Of a DNA stretch of 64,000 nucleotides, positions 21,790 to 33,096 are shown one piece after another. The notes beneath the pieces were generated by a model that searched no databases, was not told where the DNA came from, and saw only the letters and a list, made by a program, of their open reading frames with translations. How positions within the stretch are numbered: position 1 is the stretch's first letter; every line of letters starts with the position of its first letter. Location: assembly GCA_002633025.1 (NCBI GenBank), contig NMRB01001444.1, forward strand, positions 41,482 through 105,481. The letters are read 5' to 3'. This stretch comes from Notospermus geniculatus. Lineage: Eukaryota > Nemertea > Pilidiophora > Heteronemertea > Lineidae. The position numbers were made by a program, and so were the translations under genes.

Positions 21790-21900
21790 ATGAACAAAGA
21801 AAACTCCAAAAGGTCGTAGAGAGGAGGGCAAATCACTACTTGGTTTGAGCGTTATTGGATGCATTTGTGGTCCTTTCGGTGGCCTATTAGCACAGTTAGG
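21790..21900. repeat. Duplicated segment, copy 1
   Basis: GAACAAAGAAAACTCCAAAA through TCGGTGGCCTATTAGCACA matches 22836-22946 with small indels. The first copy lies directly upstream of the PAN-like exon's acceptor. Confidence 0.75.
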
Positions 21901-22800
21901 GTTATTTTCAACTAGCATATTCAACCGTGGCGAGCACATTTTGAGGGAGTTAGTTTGTCTAGAATATTCTGTGGTAGAGGGTCTGTTGCTTTATTGATGA
22001 GTTTATTTGGAGAGGGGTAGTTTATAAATTTATTAAATCGTTAACCGTCAAATCCATGAGCAGTGAAGAGTTTTGACTTTCTAAACAGCAGCATCACATC
22101 TGATTTATTACACAATCAGCCTTATCTCCAGGCTAATGCCAAGGTGACCCAGATTAATGATAGCTAGGTTCACATGCGACCTACCGTGTTTCTGTTGGTA
22201 GTAGGTCACTGCCGTTCTTGTAGATGGCAGCGCAGGTCACCACACATCTGATTTTCTCTTTTTCATACAAACCAGCACTTCTTTTAAATCAAAATACCGT
22301 AAGGGCAGTCTCCTCATATTGTACTGTACACATAGGCCGCTCTTTGTAGGCTTCAAGCCCTAACTAAGGAGGAGATAGGACAGAGAGTCCGGTCCACCGT
22401 AACTGTGTACAGTCATTACATAGCAAGGTATAGCAGATAACAGGTCAACTCAGGTTGATAACAAAATCCAACATGGCTACCGTCCATTATAGTATAGATT
22501 GCCGTTTTTAGAGTTGGGAACACTTTATTAGTTAGTCAATTTGCTGTTGTATACAAGGGAGAGAAACGTTTTTGAAAGGCTCTTCCTGGTGGCAAAATAG
22601 GGTAAAGCACATACCTACACCTGTGGCTGGAAATTCAATGTGACCGTACGACTTAGCCAGTGAAACGTAAGTCATTTGATTCAAAAGGATGTAAGTCGTC
22701 CCCGAGTTTTTCACCTCGAGCTGGAAACGAAATTTGAAAACATGCACTCTTCAAAAAAGGGCACCCTAAGCATTAGGGCGGGTGTCCGGACACCCTGGAC
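21901..22800. other. Unannotated stretch
   Basis: No gene or repeat recognised. Confidence 0.3.
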
Positions 22801-22820
22801 ATACACACACACACACACAC
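22801..22820. repeat. AC microsatellite
   Basis: About nine AC units followed by CCCC. Confidence 0.9.
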
Positions 22821-22835
22821 CCCGGACCCGAACCT

Positions 22836-22946
22836 GTGAACAAAGAAAACTCCAAAAGGTCGTAATGAGAGGAGGGCAAAATCACTACTTGGTTTGAGCG
22901 TTTGTTTGATGCATTCGAGGTCCTTTCGGTGGCCTATTAGCACATT
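22836..22946. repeat. Duplicated segment, copy 2
   Basis: Second copy of 21790-21900, about 1.05 kb away in the same orientation; it ends exactly where the next word-rich element begins. Confidence 0.75.
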
Positions 22947-23182
22947 TAAGCCTAGCGTACATCGGCCTTGCGGCTGGAAGCAACTACTGGCAGTGGCGTT
23001 TCCGGCAACGGTTGGTGACTACCAGGAACCAGCAGCAACTGATCAGATGCTCAAACAGGCCGATGTACGCGCACCGGCAACGCTATTGCCGACCGTTGCC
23101 GCTAGTTCCAGCCAGTTGCTCATGTTCTACTCGTTGCCAACGGTTGCTTCTAGTCGTCTTCAGTCGCTTCCGATGTTGGGGC
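22946..23182. repeat. Word-rich element (GGCAACGGTTG/GTTGCC)
   Basis: GCGTACATCGGCC near 22955 is inverted as GGCCGATGTACGC near 23058, and GCAACGGTTG or its complement recurs more than six times. It belongs to the same style as 13046-13286. The right end is uncertain. Confidence 0.45.
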
Positions 23183-24056
23183 GGTGGCAATGAATTTCCC
23201 GGTTTGTGGAGCAGACCTGGTCACGTGGATGTTTATCACACGACTCCCGAATGGTCCAATCGGAAGACATTTTTTTTCTCCAAAAAATGAAGAAAATTTG
23301 GCAAAAATCGTGTTTTATGACATGAGCATAGTGGTTACCATGGAAACAGAGATTCATGTATCAAGAAATTTTTATACATATTATGAAAGATCTCTTATAC
23401 TGCTAAAAATAATTCCATTACTGCCATATTCTATCTCCTTTCGTTTGGTCAGGATAACCCTCTAAAGATAAGTGGGGGNNNNGGGGTTGGTCAAATTATG
23501 CCCCCAAAAAACATGTACCTCAAAGGGTTAAATGACTTTTTCAATTTACTTTGGATATTGCCTTTTTCAGACAGTGTGATACTTTTTGTCATAATTCAGG
23601 AAGTTTGCCAGCTAGATGAATGAGATTTGGCGAATTATCTCAGGTTGTGTGTTTCTTGGTCCCAACCAAGTGGCAAGGTCAAACAATTACAAAGAAATTA
23701 AATTTATTAACCTTTAAAGTTCGGAACGTTCGTCATCGGTCGATCATCATCGCTTGATAATACCCCCAATACTCCCAAAACTAAAGAGGGGGGGGGGAGT
23801 GGAAAACAAAACCAACAAAATTTTCGTCTGGGCCTTACAATTCGTTCCTGTAAAAATGTGCTTCAAAACTGCCTCCCGCTTATAATGATTGTGAAGTTCA
23901 TCCTGCCCAAAATGTGCTTGGTCCCTGAGAGGAATGCTCTGAGTCACCAAATCTTTCTTACAAAATGTCGTTAAATCGCCAATCGCCAGGGTCACGGGTG
24001 GGAGACCGAAGACCCCCACCAGCCCGTCCACCAAAGTTAATCCACTTTACTCCTAG
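23183..24056. other. Unannotated stretch with a 4-base gap
   Basis: Undetermined bases at 23479-23482 next to a G-run. No gene or repeat recognised. Confidence 0.35.
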
Positions 24057-24166
24057 GTCGATATTCATAAACCTACGTCAAAGTGTGATACTTATATTTT
24101 GTGTTGAACAAAGGATAAGTGTCACACTTAGACTTAAGTAGCTTTATGAATATGGGTCCCGGACTT
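24057..24166. repeat. Short hairpin (ATATTCATAAA ends)
   Basis: GGTCGATATTCATAAACC and the inverted TTTATGAATATGGGTCC enclose a GTGTGATACTTAT / ATAAGTGTCACAC stem. Same family as 52628-52735. Confidence 0.65.
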
Positions 24167-24385
24167 TACTACTGAGTTCATAGCCTTTCCTGTTGCAATG
24201 GGCAGAAAGGAAGCCACTTCTCCCAGTCAGGCACCTCTTGCAGCTTAAAATTTACATTGGGAACATGCCAAAACCAAAGCCAGGAAGCATGGCCCAACGC
24301 GAGACCGAACAATACAAGTGAATCTACAAGGAACGAGAGCTCCAAAAAAGCACGTCCGCACGCAAGGCGATCGTGGAAAGACAGA

Positions 24386-24645
24386 CGCAGTTTGTAAAAG
24401 GTTCACGTTTTATAAAACCTGATTGTTGTTTTTTATACAATGTGCATTTTATGGAAATGGTCGATGACTGTTTTACGATTCTAGTTAAACCTATCGAAAA
24501 TTTTATGAAAGTGGGTGTTCAGTTTTACACATCTAGGGGTATGATTTTACGATTCACGTGCAGTGTTTTTACGAAATTCGGCGAAATGCATTTTTTTAAT
24601 AAAAAACAACAGGTTTTATAAAACGTGAACATTTTACAAACTGCG
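24386..24645. repeat. Hairpin element with TTTTATAAAA words (260 bp)
   Basis: CGCAGTTTGTAAAAGGTTCA is inverted at the right end (24626-24645, one mismatch), followed inward by CGTTTTATAAAACCTG on both sides. An open frame read through it is an artefact of the repeat. Confidence 0.7.
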
Positions 24646-25190
24646 ATGTTTTATATATGTAACAACGCCTATTCCTCAATTCGTCGCTAGAGGTCACTGA
24701 GGATGGGCCTACATGCGTCATTATCCCGACCATCCATGCCGACATGTTGACTGGCGTTGTTTTGTACATTCATCATTCATGCATTGGTTGGCACACGTGT
24801 GTAGGCCCACCTACCATCACTGTCCATCTACCGTAATGGGCTTGGCAGCCTGGCATATCACAAATCATGGACATAGGCCTACCGGCATGCCGATGAAATT
24901 CAAATTGGATGGTCAGATGGGCCTATATCGATTATTGCAACTTATATTTCGGTTTGCACAGTTTTCACGGTTATTTTCGTAGATAAATTGGCAAACCGGG
25001 TACCTTGTGCTCGAACATGTCGAATAGAGTGTCATTCGCCATAGGCCTAACGAAGAACGTCAGCATTGCCTGACGGACGGGAAAGAACAACACAACCTCG
25101 CCATCCCTTCCGTGAGAACCAATGTGCTCTCCTGTCGAGTTTTCGTCTCATTGTCTTCGGGGAAGCGTCGGAAATGATCGGCAATTTCCG

Positions 25191-26032
25191 TACACTCTTA
25201 GCAAAAAAGGTTCCAAGAGGGTTCTTTGGGCTGTCATAGAACCTTCTGCTACCAAAAGGTTCTATCTAGAACCCTAAAGAACCCCAGGGTGCTAAAATCC
25301 ACATCAAGAAATCTGTGAATGCGTGAAAATACAACCGATACACCGTTCTCCAGCTGATGTAATATCTTTATTCAGGCGCGGATCCAGAGGGGGCCCGAGG
25401 GGGCCGCGGCCCCCCGTATTTTTGGAAGACCAACAAAAAATGGGTCAGTAACTTCGAAAAAATGAGGCAATAGATGAGGAAATCATACCCCCCCAGATGC
25501 TTGGAAATCGTGTCTAAGCGCATCTACAATATTCAAAATTTTCCCAGACCCCCCGTCGTGGCTTCGCGCCATTGGCGCTCGCCTTGCGACTCCGTCGGCC
25601 TGCGTCTGACGGTGTCCGGGCCCCCCTATTCCGAAATCCTGGATCCGCCCCTGTTATTCATGAGGTCTAATGAAATAAATACACTTTTGCATCGAGCGTC
25701 GTTGAGAAATCTACAATTGAATTTTGAGGATTCTACAAAGAACCCCTCAGTGAGGGTTCTCCCACAGGGTCCCTGTGGTAGAATCCTCACACTTTTATTT
25801 TGGTAGTCGATTTCTTTTTCGTGTTCAACGCATAAATCATTTTGTTTGTTTCAAACCTCACAGATATGGTTGGAAAATCAACTGAGCAGGGTAAATCAGG
25901 TGCAATCCCTAATTTCTCTAAATGGTTTTAACAGCTTAAAGTTCCTTAGGGTTCCAGATAGAACCTTTTAGTAGTAGAAGGTTCTATGACAGGCCAAAGA
26001 ACCCTCTTGGAACCTTTTTTGCTAAGAGTGTA
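25191..26032. mobile_element. TA-flanked GGTTCTTT element with insertion (842 bp)
   Basis: TA at both edges; the inverted ends CACTCTTAGCAAAAAAGG and their complement are perfect over at least 30 bp. The words AGAACCCT/AGGGTTCT recur inside. A TA duplication suggests Tc1/mariner-type mobilisation. A 281-bp element has inserted at 25373-25653; the 14.4 kb copy has the empty site. Confidence 0.75.
25373..25653. mobile_element. CAGG-ended hairpin insertion, 5-bp duplication (281 bp)
   Basis: TTATT is duplicated at 25368-25372 and 25654-25658; the uninterrupted sequence TATCTTTATTCATGAGG is seen near 14568. The ends are CAGGCGCGGATCCAG and CTGGATCCGCCCCTG with G/C tracts inside. Same group as 8519-8680 and 17519-17813. 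Confidence 0.85.
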
Positions 26033-26409
26033 GGCCTTCGGCTCGTATGTTTACAATTTTATCGTGGAGAAAAATGCTTCAAAGTCCACTTTCTCGGCGA
26101 AAGTTTACATTGAGAAGGGTACGTTTTGTACCCAAGACCGTACTTGAGAGATGCGTGAAGTTTGAAAGGCATATATTCGGCAGTTGTCTTTATTTCCGTG
26201 GAGGTTTGTTTTTTTAGTTGTATAGAAGTGCCCATAAATCTAAGGGAAGTCCGAGGCTCCTTTAGCAGTGTTTAGACGGGTCGTTTGGGTCCCGATGCCA
26301 ACGAGTGAAGAGTATAACAATGCTGCGGGTGCGGGCGTTGTGTTTCCACGAAACGGGAACAGACGCGGGAGCTGGAAACAGCTACAAGAAACAGTAACAA
26401 GAAACAGCT
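26033..26409. other. Unannotated stretch
   Basis: No gene or repeat recognised. Confidence 0.3.
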
Positions 26410-26833
26410 ACATGAAGTAAGGCCAAACCAATGAATTCGATCGAGATCGACTTTTTTTCCGCGCGTGGGCCTCTCGCTCGCGAGAAAAAAGTCCATCCTC
26501 TCGCGCTTGGATGTCTCGCGTTTGCCGAAACGTGTTCATGGCAACGGCTGAATGAAATGAATTGGATCGTCTTTTCCGCACAGAATTCCGCGCGCGGAAA
26601 CACTCCAATAGAAAGCCACCCTTGTGTCCGCTGTACCCGATCTTTTTTTTTTGAAATTCAGATTCCGGGCCTATTGGGGCTTCAGTGTATACCATGTGTC
26701 CCAATAAATTATGTTGGTTACATTTATACCACCAAATAGGATGAAGGGGTTAAGGGAAGGCCTAAATACTGGTTGTGATGCAATGACTGGTGATCGACGA
26801 CCGTGACATGAAGTAAGGCCAAACCAATGAATT
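26410..26833. repeat. Direct repeat pair flanking about 370 bp
   Basis: ATGAAGTAAGGCCAAACCAATGAATTC-type sequence of about 28 bp occurs at 26410-26437 and 26806-26833. The block between is CGCG-rich on the left and contains the GGCCTATTGGGGCTTCAGTG phrase shared with the loop at 3393. It may be a duplicated transposon end or a long target duplication. Confidence 0.6.
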
Positions 26834-26851
26834 CTTCGGTAAAGAAGTAAA

Positions 26852-27266
26852 ATGACAGGTGGCATACTGGTTCATTACATTTTGTTCCTCATACCAACTC
26901 TTACATCATCCTGTGGTGTCCTTCAACCTGAGCGCCATCAATTTCAACACACCTCTGGATTCTTCGTCTCATGGAATGAAAGGAGTCACGAACAAGGTTG
27001 TTTTGCCGTAAGCCGTCAACCTCTGCTGTTATCCGTTCGCGCAACTCTCGCATATCTGCTGGCTGTGGCACGAACACACGGTTCTTGAGGTAGCCCCAGA
27101 GACAAAAATCCAGAGGTGTCAGGTCTGGTGAACGTGGAGGCCACTCACGTTCATGACCGAGCGCAATAACGTGAGCTCCAAAACGTCGCCTAACTTCAGC
27201 AGCATTCTCAGTTTCTTGATACTGCAACACCATGAAGGTGCGCTGTTCATTTGCGTAAAAAGGCAT
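26852..27266 (-). pseudogene. Mariner/Tc1-type transposase, internally deleted
   Basis: A full protein would cut and paste a Tc1/mariner-type element at TA sites in the nucleus. The minus-strand frame reads an N-terminal piece (MPFYANEQRTFMVLQ, then ENAAEVRRRF) joined straight to a C-terminal piece EREWPPRSPDLTPLDFCLWG, followed by YLKNRVF and a helical tail ELRERITAEVDGL. SPDLTPLDFxLWG carries the third acidic catalytic residue; the first two and the linker are missing, so this is a deletion derivative about a third of normal length. No terminal repeats were confidently placed. Confidence 0.75.
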
Positions 27267-27766
27267 TGATCCAGTGGCACTCTGAAGTCAGACTGATTTG
27301 GCTTGGCCTACACCCTAAACCACGCCCTCGCGCTTGAATGACCAAACTGGGCAAATGGATTGGGCCTATTGGGGGTCGCATGTGTAGGCCTTTACTGAGC
27401 ATATTCAGAAATTTGGATGAAAAATTTTATCGTGTACAGTGGGCCTTAATATTGGACTTAGAGTTGGTAAGGCGACAAAGCCTCGTCGTTCAAGGTAGGA
27501 ATTTTTCGAAAGAGGAGCAACTACAATGTACATGTAGCTGTTATCCATGAGAGTTAGTAAAACAAGGCCGATGCTGATACCACGTGGATAACAAAGGCAT
27601 TCTAAGACATGCACATTGAAAGATCTAGTTTCGGTAAAAAAGGCTAAAAAGGAAAAAGCCATGGCTGATATGCCTCGCTATGGGGAAACGTTTCCGGCGT
27701 GGCTTTTTAGCTTAGCTGAGCTATTCATATGTATAATGAGTGGCGTCCGTCTGGCTGTGTGTGTGC
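27267..27766. other. Unannotated stretch
   Basis: A partial similarity to the 3.6 kb foldback arm (TGAGCATATTCAGAAATTTGG near 27396) is the only thing recognised. Confidence 0.35.
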
Positions 27767-27885
27767 AGAGCAGCACTGTCGATGGGTCACAGTTGTCAGA
27801 ATTTCTCCTATTTTGTCTGTATGTGTTCTCCATTCGCGCTGCAGAGCAGCACCGTCGATGGTTCACAGTTGTCAGGATATCTCGT
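27767..27885. repeat. Short direct repeat, period about 74 bp
   Basis: GCAGAGCAGCACTGTCGATG...CACAGTTGTCAG recurs 74 bp later with two changes. Confidence 0.7.
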
Positions 27886-28410
27886 AGAACACGAAAGCGC
27901 CTTTGGGCCGTATGCACGAGTGGGACTTTAGCCTAAAGTATAGATTAAAGGGCCACGGTATTTCCACTTTTTCTCGACGGCCGGCGCCACTCTCCAACCC
28001 AGGGACTGACTACGTTGTCGGCGAATTGACCCGATTTACTACGTACATTTTCTAATGCATTTTTGTAGTTCGTATTGCTGCCGCTAGGTGCCTCCCTCTA
28101 CGTCGGCAGTCAAATAACGCATTTGATCTCCAATAGCGTGCTCCTTTAAGTTAGACTTTCTCTTTCCTTGAAGCACTGAAAAAAGTTAGACTTTAATGAA
28201 AAAGTTAGACTTTAATGAAAGTGTGACTGAAGTCCGACCCGTGCCCTTTCACCTTACTTTGATCAGATCTGCTCCATCTTCACCAGTTGTTCTGATTGTA
28301 GAATATTTCACTCTGCCTATTACTTTAGGACACGTCATCGTTTTTCTCAGCACGCTGAAACGTGAAATGCTTCATTATTACAGCCGCAAGTACCGCTGGG
28401 ACTGAGATCT
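27886..28410. other. Unannotated stretch
   Basis: AAAAGTTAGACTTTAATGAA is repeated twice near 28183-28218; otherwise nothing recognised. Confidence 0.35.
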
Positions 28411-28638
28411 ACGGGCGGTATTTTCCGACAAAAAGGGATAATCACAGAGGGATTATTCGAAGAGGGATATTCGCAGAGGGAATATTTCTACGTTTCCATT
28501 GGACATCCGCAGAGATCCGCGAATATCCCTCTGAGAAGATCTCTCTGCGAATATCCCTCTGCGGACATCCCTCTGCGAAGACCCCTCTTCGAAAATCCAT
28601 CTGCGAAGATCCCTTTTTTGGTGGAAAATACCGCCCGT
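28411..28638. repeat. Foldback with GAGGGATATTCGCA words (228 bp)
   Basis: ACGGGCGGTATTTTCC (28411) is perfectly inverted at 28623-28638. The interior is built of GAGGGAT.TTCG words, forward on the left half and reverse on the right half. Confidence 0.7.
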
Positions 28639-29346
28639 AAAGATCACCGAATTCCAGACGCTACTATGGGTGTTTGAATCCTAAACCCAAGCTGTGCTGC
28701 AGGTTGACTGTTCGACCTATTCGAGTTTTTTTCTGTTTAATTGGAAGAAAATGCAGTAGGGCCTAGGGCGTAGGCCAAAATAATGCAGATGTATTAAATG
28801 CACGATAATTGTACGTACTACCCTCTACTTGGAATATCTCCATCCGTCAACAAGACTTCCCCGCAACTGGTTCTGCTGCCGATGATGTTGCCGTACATGC
28901 TATTCCTTGTTCCCGAATTGGAATTACTATGGAATGTCAGTTTCATCGACCAGCTTTGAGTGGAATCTGAAAAATGTTTGTTATCTTTACGTACACCCCG
29001 CGGTGGCGATCAGCAGTCACGTCATTTCTTCGTAATCAATTCTCCTGCTGACATTGAGAACCACGAAATGGTCTATATTGGAGCATGAAACAGTTACTTC
29101 ACACGTCCCAGCGATTCTTGCTTGGTGAAATCAAACAACTTTTGTGGACTTAAAAAATCGATTCTGCTGGTGCTGCCACCGCGATACTACTGTATGTGGC
29201 GATTTGAAGTGTGTGTGAAGAAGTGCTCCAATCAGTAGTGATTTCTGAAAACTGGCCCATTGTGGACAAAATGTTTGCTAAAAGGCAGGTGTTCCTACAC
29301 AAAATGTATGGACTGATAACTTAACGTATGATGCAAAAATAACAAG
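28639..29346. other. Unannotated stretch
   Basis: A 40-bp phrase starting GTTCCTACACAAAATGTATG near 29290 recurs near 35278. No gene recognised. Confidence 0.35.
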
Positions 29347-30202
29347 GTTTCGCAAATCTGACGAAACTCGAAGTACGAAATACGAAATTCAACTTCATTT
29401 CCAGGGCTCAGTGTATTTGCTGGAGATGGTTGGTACCACAAATGTCCCTGCCGCCAGTGCGTCTTTTAGCATCATGTAATGCTGCACAAAAGGCGACACA
29501 CAAAATGATATAGGGGCCAAATAACCGAAGTCGTCCTCCAGAAATTTTGCAAATTTTCGACCCCAACCGGGGTCTTCTTCAGGCTGGCACTTTCAAGTCG
29601 AGCTACCAGAAGTATAATGAGCTGGATCCCAACATTTAAAAGGGGAATCAGCACAAACTCCCGTCGAATCCACTAGAAGTGTGTGCACACATAGATAATC
29701 CAAAACTAGAGCATAAAACGCGACACAAAATGATATAATAACCGAAGTCGTCCTCCAGAAATTTTGCAAATTTTCGACCCCAACTTCCCCTTTTGAATGT
29801 TGGGATCCAGCTCATTATACTTCTGGTAGCTCGACTTGAAAGTGCCAGCCTGAAGAAGACCCCGGTTGGGGTCGAAAATTTGCAGAATTTGTGGAGGACG
29901 ACTTCGGTTATTATATCATTTTGTGTGTCGCCTTTTGTGCTCTAGTTTTGGATTATAGACCGAAAGAGTATGGTGCATCTTGAATTTTTAAACTTCCACT
30001 TCGTATCTACAAAGTTGAAACGAAAGATAAATTTCAAAGTTTAATATTAACCGTAACTCTATCGGTCTAACGTCATACGCTAAAAGACGCTCATGCAGCA
30101 GGCGATATTTATGGTACCAACCATCTCCTGAAATACATTACGTCATGGAAATTAAGTCCAGTTTCGTATTTCGTACCTCGTGTTTCGTCAGATTTGCGAA
30201 AA
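29347..30202. repeat. Outer inverted repeat around retroelement tails
   Basis: GTTTCGCAAATCTGACGAAA (29347) is inverted at the right end (30183-30202), and the arms continue for about 100 bp (including GAGATGGTTGGTACCA / TGGTACCAACCATCTC). Inside are two facing sets of retroelement tail sequence (about 29490-29640 and 29700-29945) with the GACCCCGGTTGGGGTC hairpin. Confidence 0.65.
29848..29902 (+). ncRNA. Hammerhead-like motif, copy 2
   Basis: CCTGAAGAAGACCCCGGTTG, GGGTCGAAA and an imperfect ATTTGCAGAATT hairpin follow the same order as at 1383. The mirror copy on the minus strand is near 29547-29583. Departures from the hammerhead consensus are the same. Confidence 0.35.
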
Positions 30203-31121
30203 CTCACTAATACGGTTCATTCCTCCATCCGAAATGCTCCAATCCCTCTGGGAAATCATATCCTACTGCCACAGCCAAGACGGCTTGATAAAAAAATTAC
30301 GAGGGCGGACAATGTCGATGTGGAAAGTATGGTGGCTGAGAAGGATATCTTGGCTGATTGTTTCTTGAAAAATGTTCTTTTTTGTTTCTCTTGACCCAGG
30401 GCCCAAACTGACCCCCAAAACCGATGCAAGCTCTCTTTCGATACAGCCTGCAATAACCTTGGCCCTATTAACCACGATTTTTTTTGGTGTAAGATCACGT
30501 ACGTACCTTTACTGTCTCCCACGAAAAGACACCTACATGTACTTGTTCCATCGCCGTTACTGGCTGCTGTAATGATGTCACCACTCCTCTCCACCATTAT
30601 CAACTTAGCCCACAGTAAGATTACATGTAATGGTTGTAACAAGCCTGCCCTGACAAAACCCATTTTTCCTATGCACACTCAAGGAACGCTCGTTTTGCCT
30701 TTGTGTTTCATCCGATTCCTGTCAATATTTACCGTTGAGTTTCAGACACATTCAATCACGAGGAGACCGTTCGCCTATCTGATCAGGAAAGTGGAAATCG
30801 CTCATGTGTTATTCACTATTGAATAGCCTAGAGCACAAAGGCATACGATATGTCATTTTTTCACTTCTGAGTAAAAATGCAAATGGAGAAACGATTTTTA
30901 AAAAAATTTCCTTTATGTACTCACACACCGTAAAGTGGACATTAACTCAAAAAGTATTCAATATACACAAAGATAACTTATGGATTTATCAATAAGGTGA
31001 ATGGTAAGGTAAACTCCCTCCGCAGTTTCAAACCGCTATCCACTACGTTACCCTCGCTCTCAAACTGCTACAGTTGACGCCAGCCTTAAAGTATGACCAA
31101 CAGACGGCGTTAGCTGTCCGT
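30203..31121. other. Unannotated stretch
   Basis: Open frames on both strands (for example 30256-30678 minus) show no recognisable domain. Confidence 0.3.
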
Positions 31122-31262
31122 TCAGAACATTTTCTTAAAGGTTACTCACAGACACCCTGGTTTAAAGCAGTTAGAGATATTTTAAATACATGTGGTATCC
31201 CTGTCGTCCTTAATAACCCATCGTGTAGTGAACATTTTCTTAAAGGTTACTCACAGACACCT
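31122..31262. repeat. Short direct repeat
   Basis: GAACATTTTCTTAAAGGTTA...CTCACAGACACC occurs near 31126 and near 31231. Confidence 0.75.
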
Positions 31263-31605
31263 TGACCCTTGGTGGCGTTATTTCGTTCCTACATAACACC
31301 CCTGGTACAGATGGTAGGTTTCCATCTTGAAAGTGGTGCAGATTACTACATTGGTAAAGGTTTTTAACAATCGTGAAGAGGCCAAGTCGTGCCACCACCA
31401 ACCCAGTGGAACCTACACTATAGATTCCTCAAGAGATGTAGTTCCCAGAATAAATAATGTTGAAAATGGGTTCAGGGCGAATATTTTCCGACTAAAAGGA
31501 TTTTGTGTTGATAACAAGTGGTATAAGAAATGAACTGAATACTAATGATAAAGATGATATAGTTCCGAGAAGGGAAGGACAAGATGCGGCCGCCGATATG
31601 AATGC
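31263..31605. other. Unannotated stretch
   Basis: Nothing recognised. Confidence 0.3.
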
Positions 31606-33096
31606 TATTAGGTTTCTTTCACTAAAGACGCGTGCGAAGACGCACCGCAGTAAGCCCAACCCTCATCCACCACCTTACTGAATAGGACAACTATGATTGG
31701 CCCTCGCTGACCTAACAATGTCAACGATTTGCCCCGCCTCCACTACAATGACCAGCGCCAGAAGGGCTGTGCGAGCGAATGGTAAACAAAGTCACTGTAC
31801 AATAATTGACGCTGGCATGATAGAGTCCACCACATGTACTGTGTGTTAAAGGGCCTCTAGAGGCAGCTGAACATTGCATATTGCTATGATTACTAACACA
31901 GAATTGGTGGCATGAGGATTCAAGTTGGGCATCATTTTTGAAGTAAAATTTCATCAATGTCAACATTTGATCCACAATTCATGAGGTCATGGTTGCTAGC
32001 GCCATCTGTTGCATAGCGGGAGTAGCAAGCTGCCTCTAGAGGCCCTTTAAGCGACCACAGCCGGTTATTATTGAATCACCTTTTGAGTTGTAATAAGGTG
32101 GGCTTCGCGTGGGCTGTTAACAATTAATCGAACAATAAATGCAAGGCGCTCACGACGCGCACGCTACTCGTTAAGATATCGCAAACAATAGAAGGGACGC
32201 TCAATGCGCGTCGCGTTTAGGATATGAAACTACAGTGGCCGGTGAAAGTCGGGGGAGGTTGTTTTTACATTTAATCCGCACTATCATTCATACATGTTTT
32301 GATTTAACCCATGTTGACTTCTTTACCAAGGGTCGTGACATCGTCCCCCGTTTTTCATCATGCACTCCTTTGAACACTAAAGAAACAAGTGTCCTGATTG
32401 GTGCACGGCGACTCAAGCTGCGAGGGAAACACAAATCACGGCGAACTGTGCACGGACGAAGTATGAGGTTGTGTCTGACTTTAGTAGAGACACTCATGGT
32501 AGACCACGGTGGGATTAACAATGATCATGAAATGGTTGGATGGGTTGAGCAGCAGTCACACCGACATGTAATTGCCATGTCTCTATCTGACAACTCTGAC
32601 TTGCTGGGTTGACTCTCTTAAGATCGTGCGGCTTTTACCAAATTGTAAACCAATATACACCATTTCTTGGTGTAAGTGATTCTGACTGAGTATGATTGAA
32701 CTGATACCCTGATGTAGGCTACCGCAGTGTTGGGAGTGAGGGAGCGCACTCGACAGCCGACAGTTCCATGCTGTTCGATCATCTATTAACTAATTAAGTT
32801 CAAACAATTTGAAATAATTAATATCTATACATAGCTCGCAAGTCTCGTCTCACGTTTACTCTTCCAAATAAGAAAACATTAATTGTATCACCCCGGTCGC
32901 GTGGGGCGTTGAGGTCCAGCTCGGAACGATCGAGTTGGTCATTCATGGCCATATTTGTCACCGTGGGCGGGGCGAGTATGGTATTGTTAGTTCAGCGAGA
33001 GCCAATCATAGTTGTCCTATTCAATAAGGTGGTTGACGAGGGTTGGGCTTACCGCGCTGCGTCTTCGCGCGCGTCTTTAGTGAAAGAAACCTATTG
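31606..33096. repeat. Element bounded by about 125-bp inverted repeats
   Basis: TAGGTTTCTTTCACTAAAGA (31608) to about 31735 returns reverse-complemented at about 32972-33096, including ATAGGACAACTATGATTGGC. About 1.24 kb lies between, containing the TTAA element at 31846-32050. Open frames inside (32235-32612) match nothing I know. Confidence 0.65.
31846..32050. repeat. TTAA-flanked hairpin-ended element (205 bp)
   Basis: TTAA at 31846-31849 and 32047-32050; ends AGGGCCTCTAGAGGCAGCT inverted at the right. Each end also contains a CCTCTAGAGG palindrome. Confidence 0.75.

Noticed and set aside
30256-30678. 140-codon minus-strand frame
   Set aside because: No domain recognised, overlapping open frames on the other strand, and no conserved start context.
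32235-32612. 125-codon open frame between inverted repeats
   Set aside because: No recognisable family; lies inside a probable mobile element.
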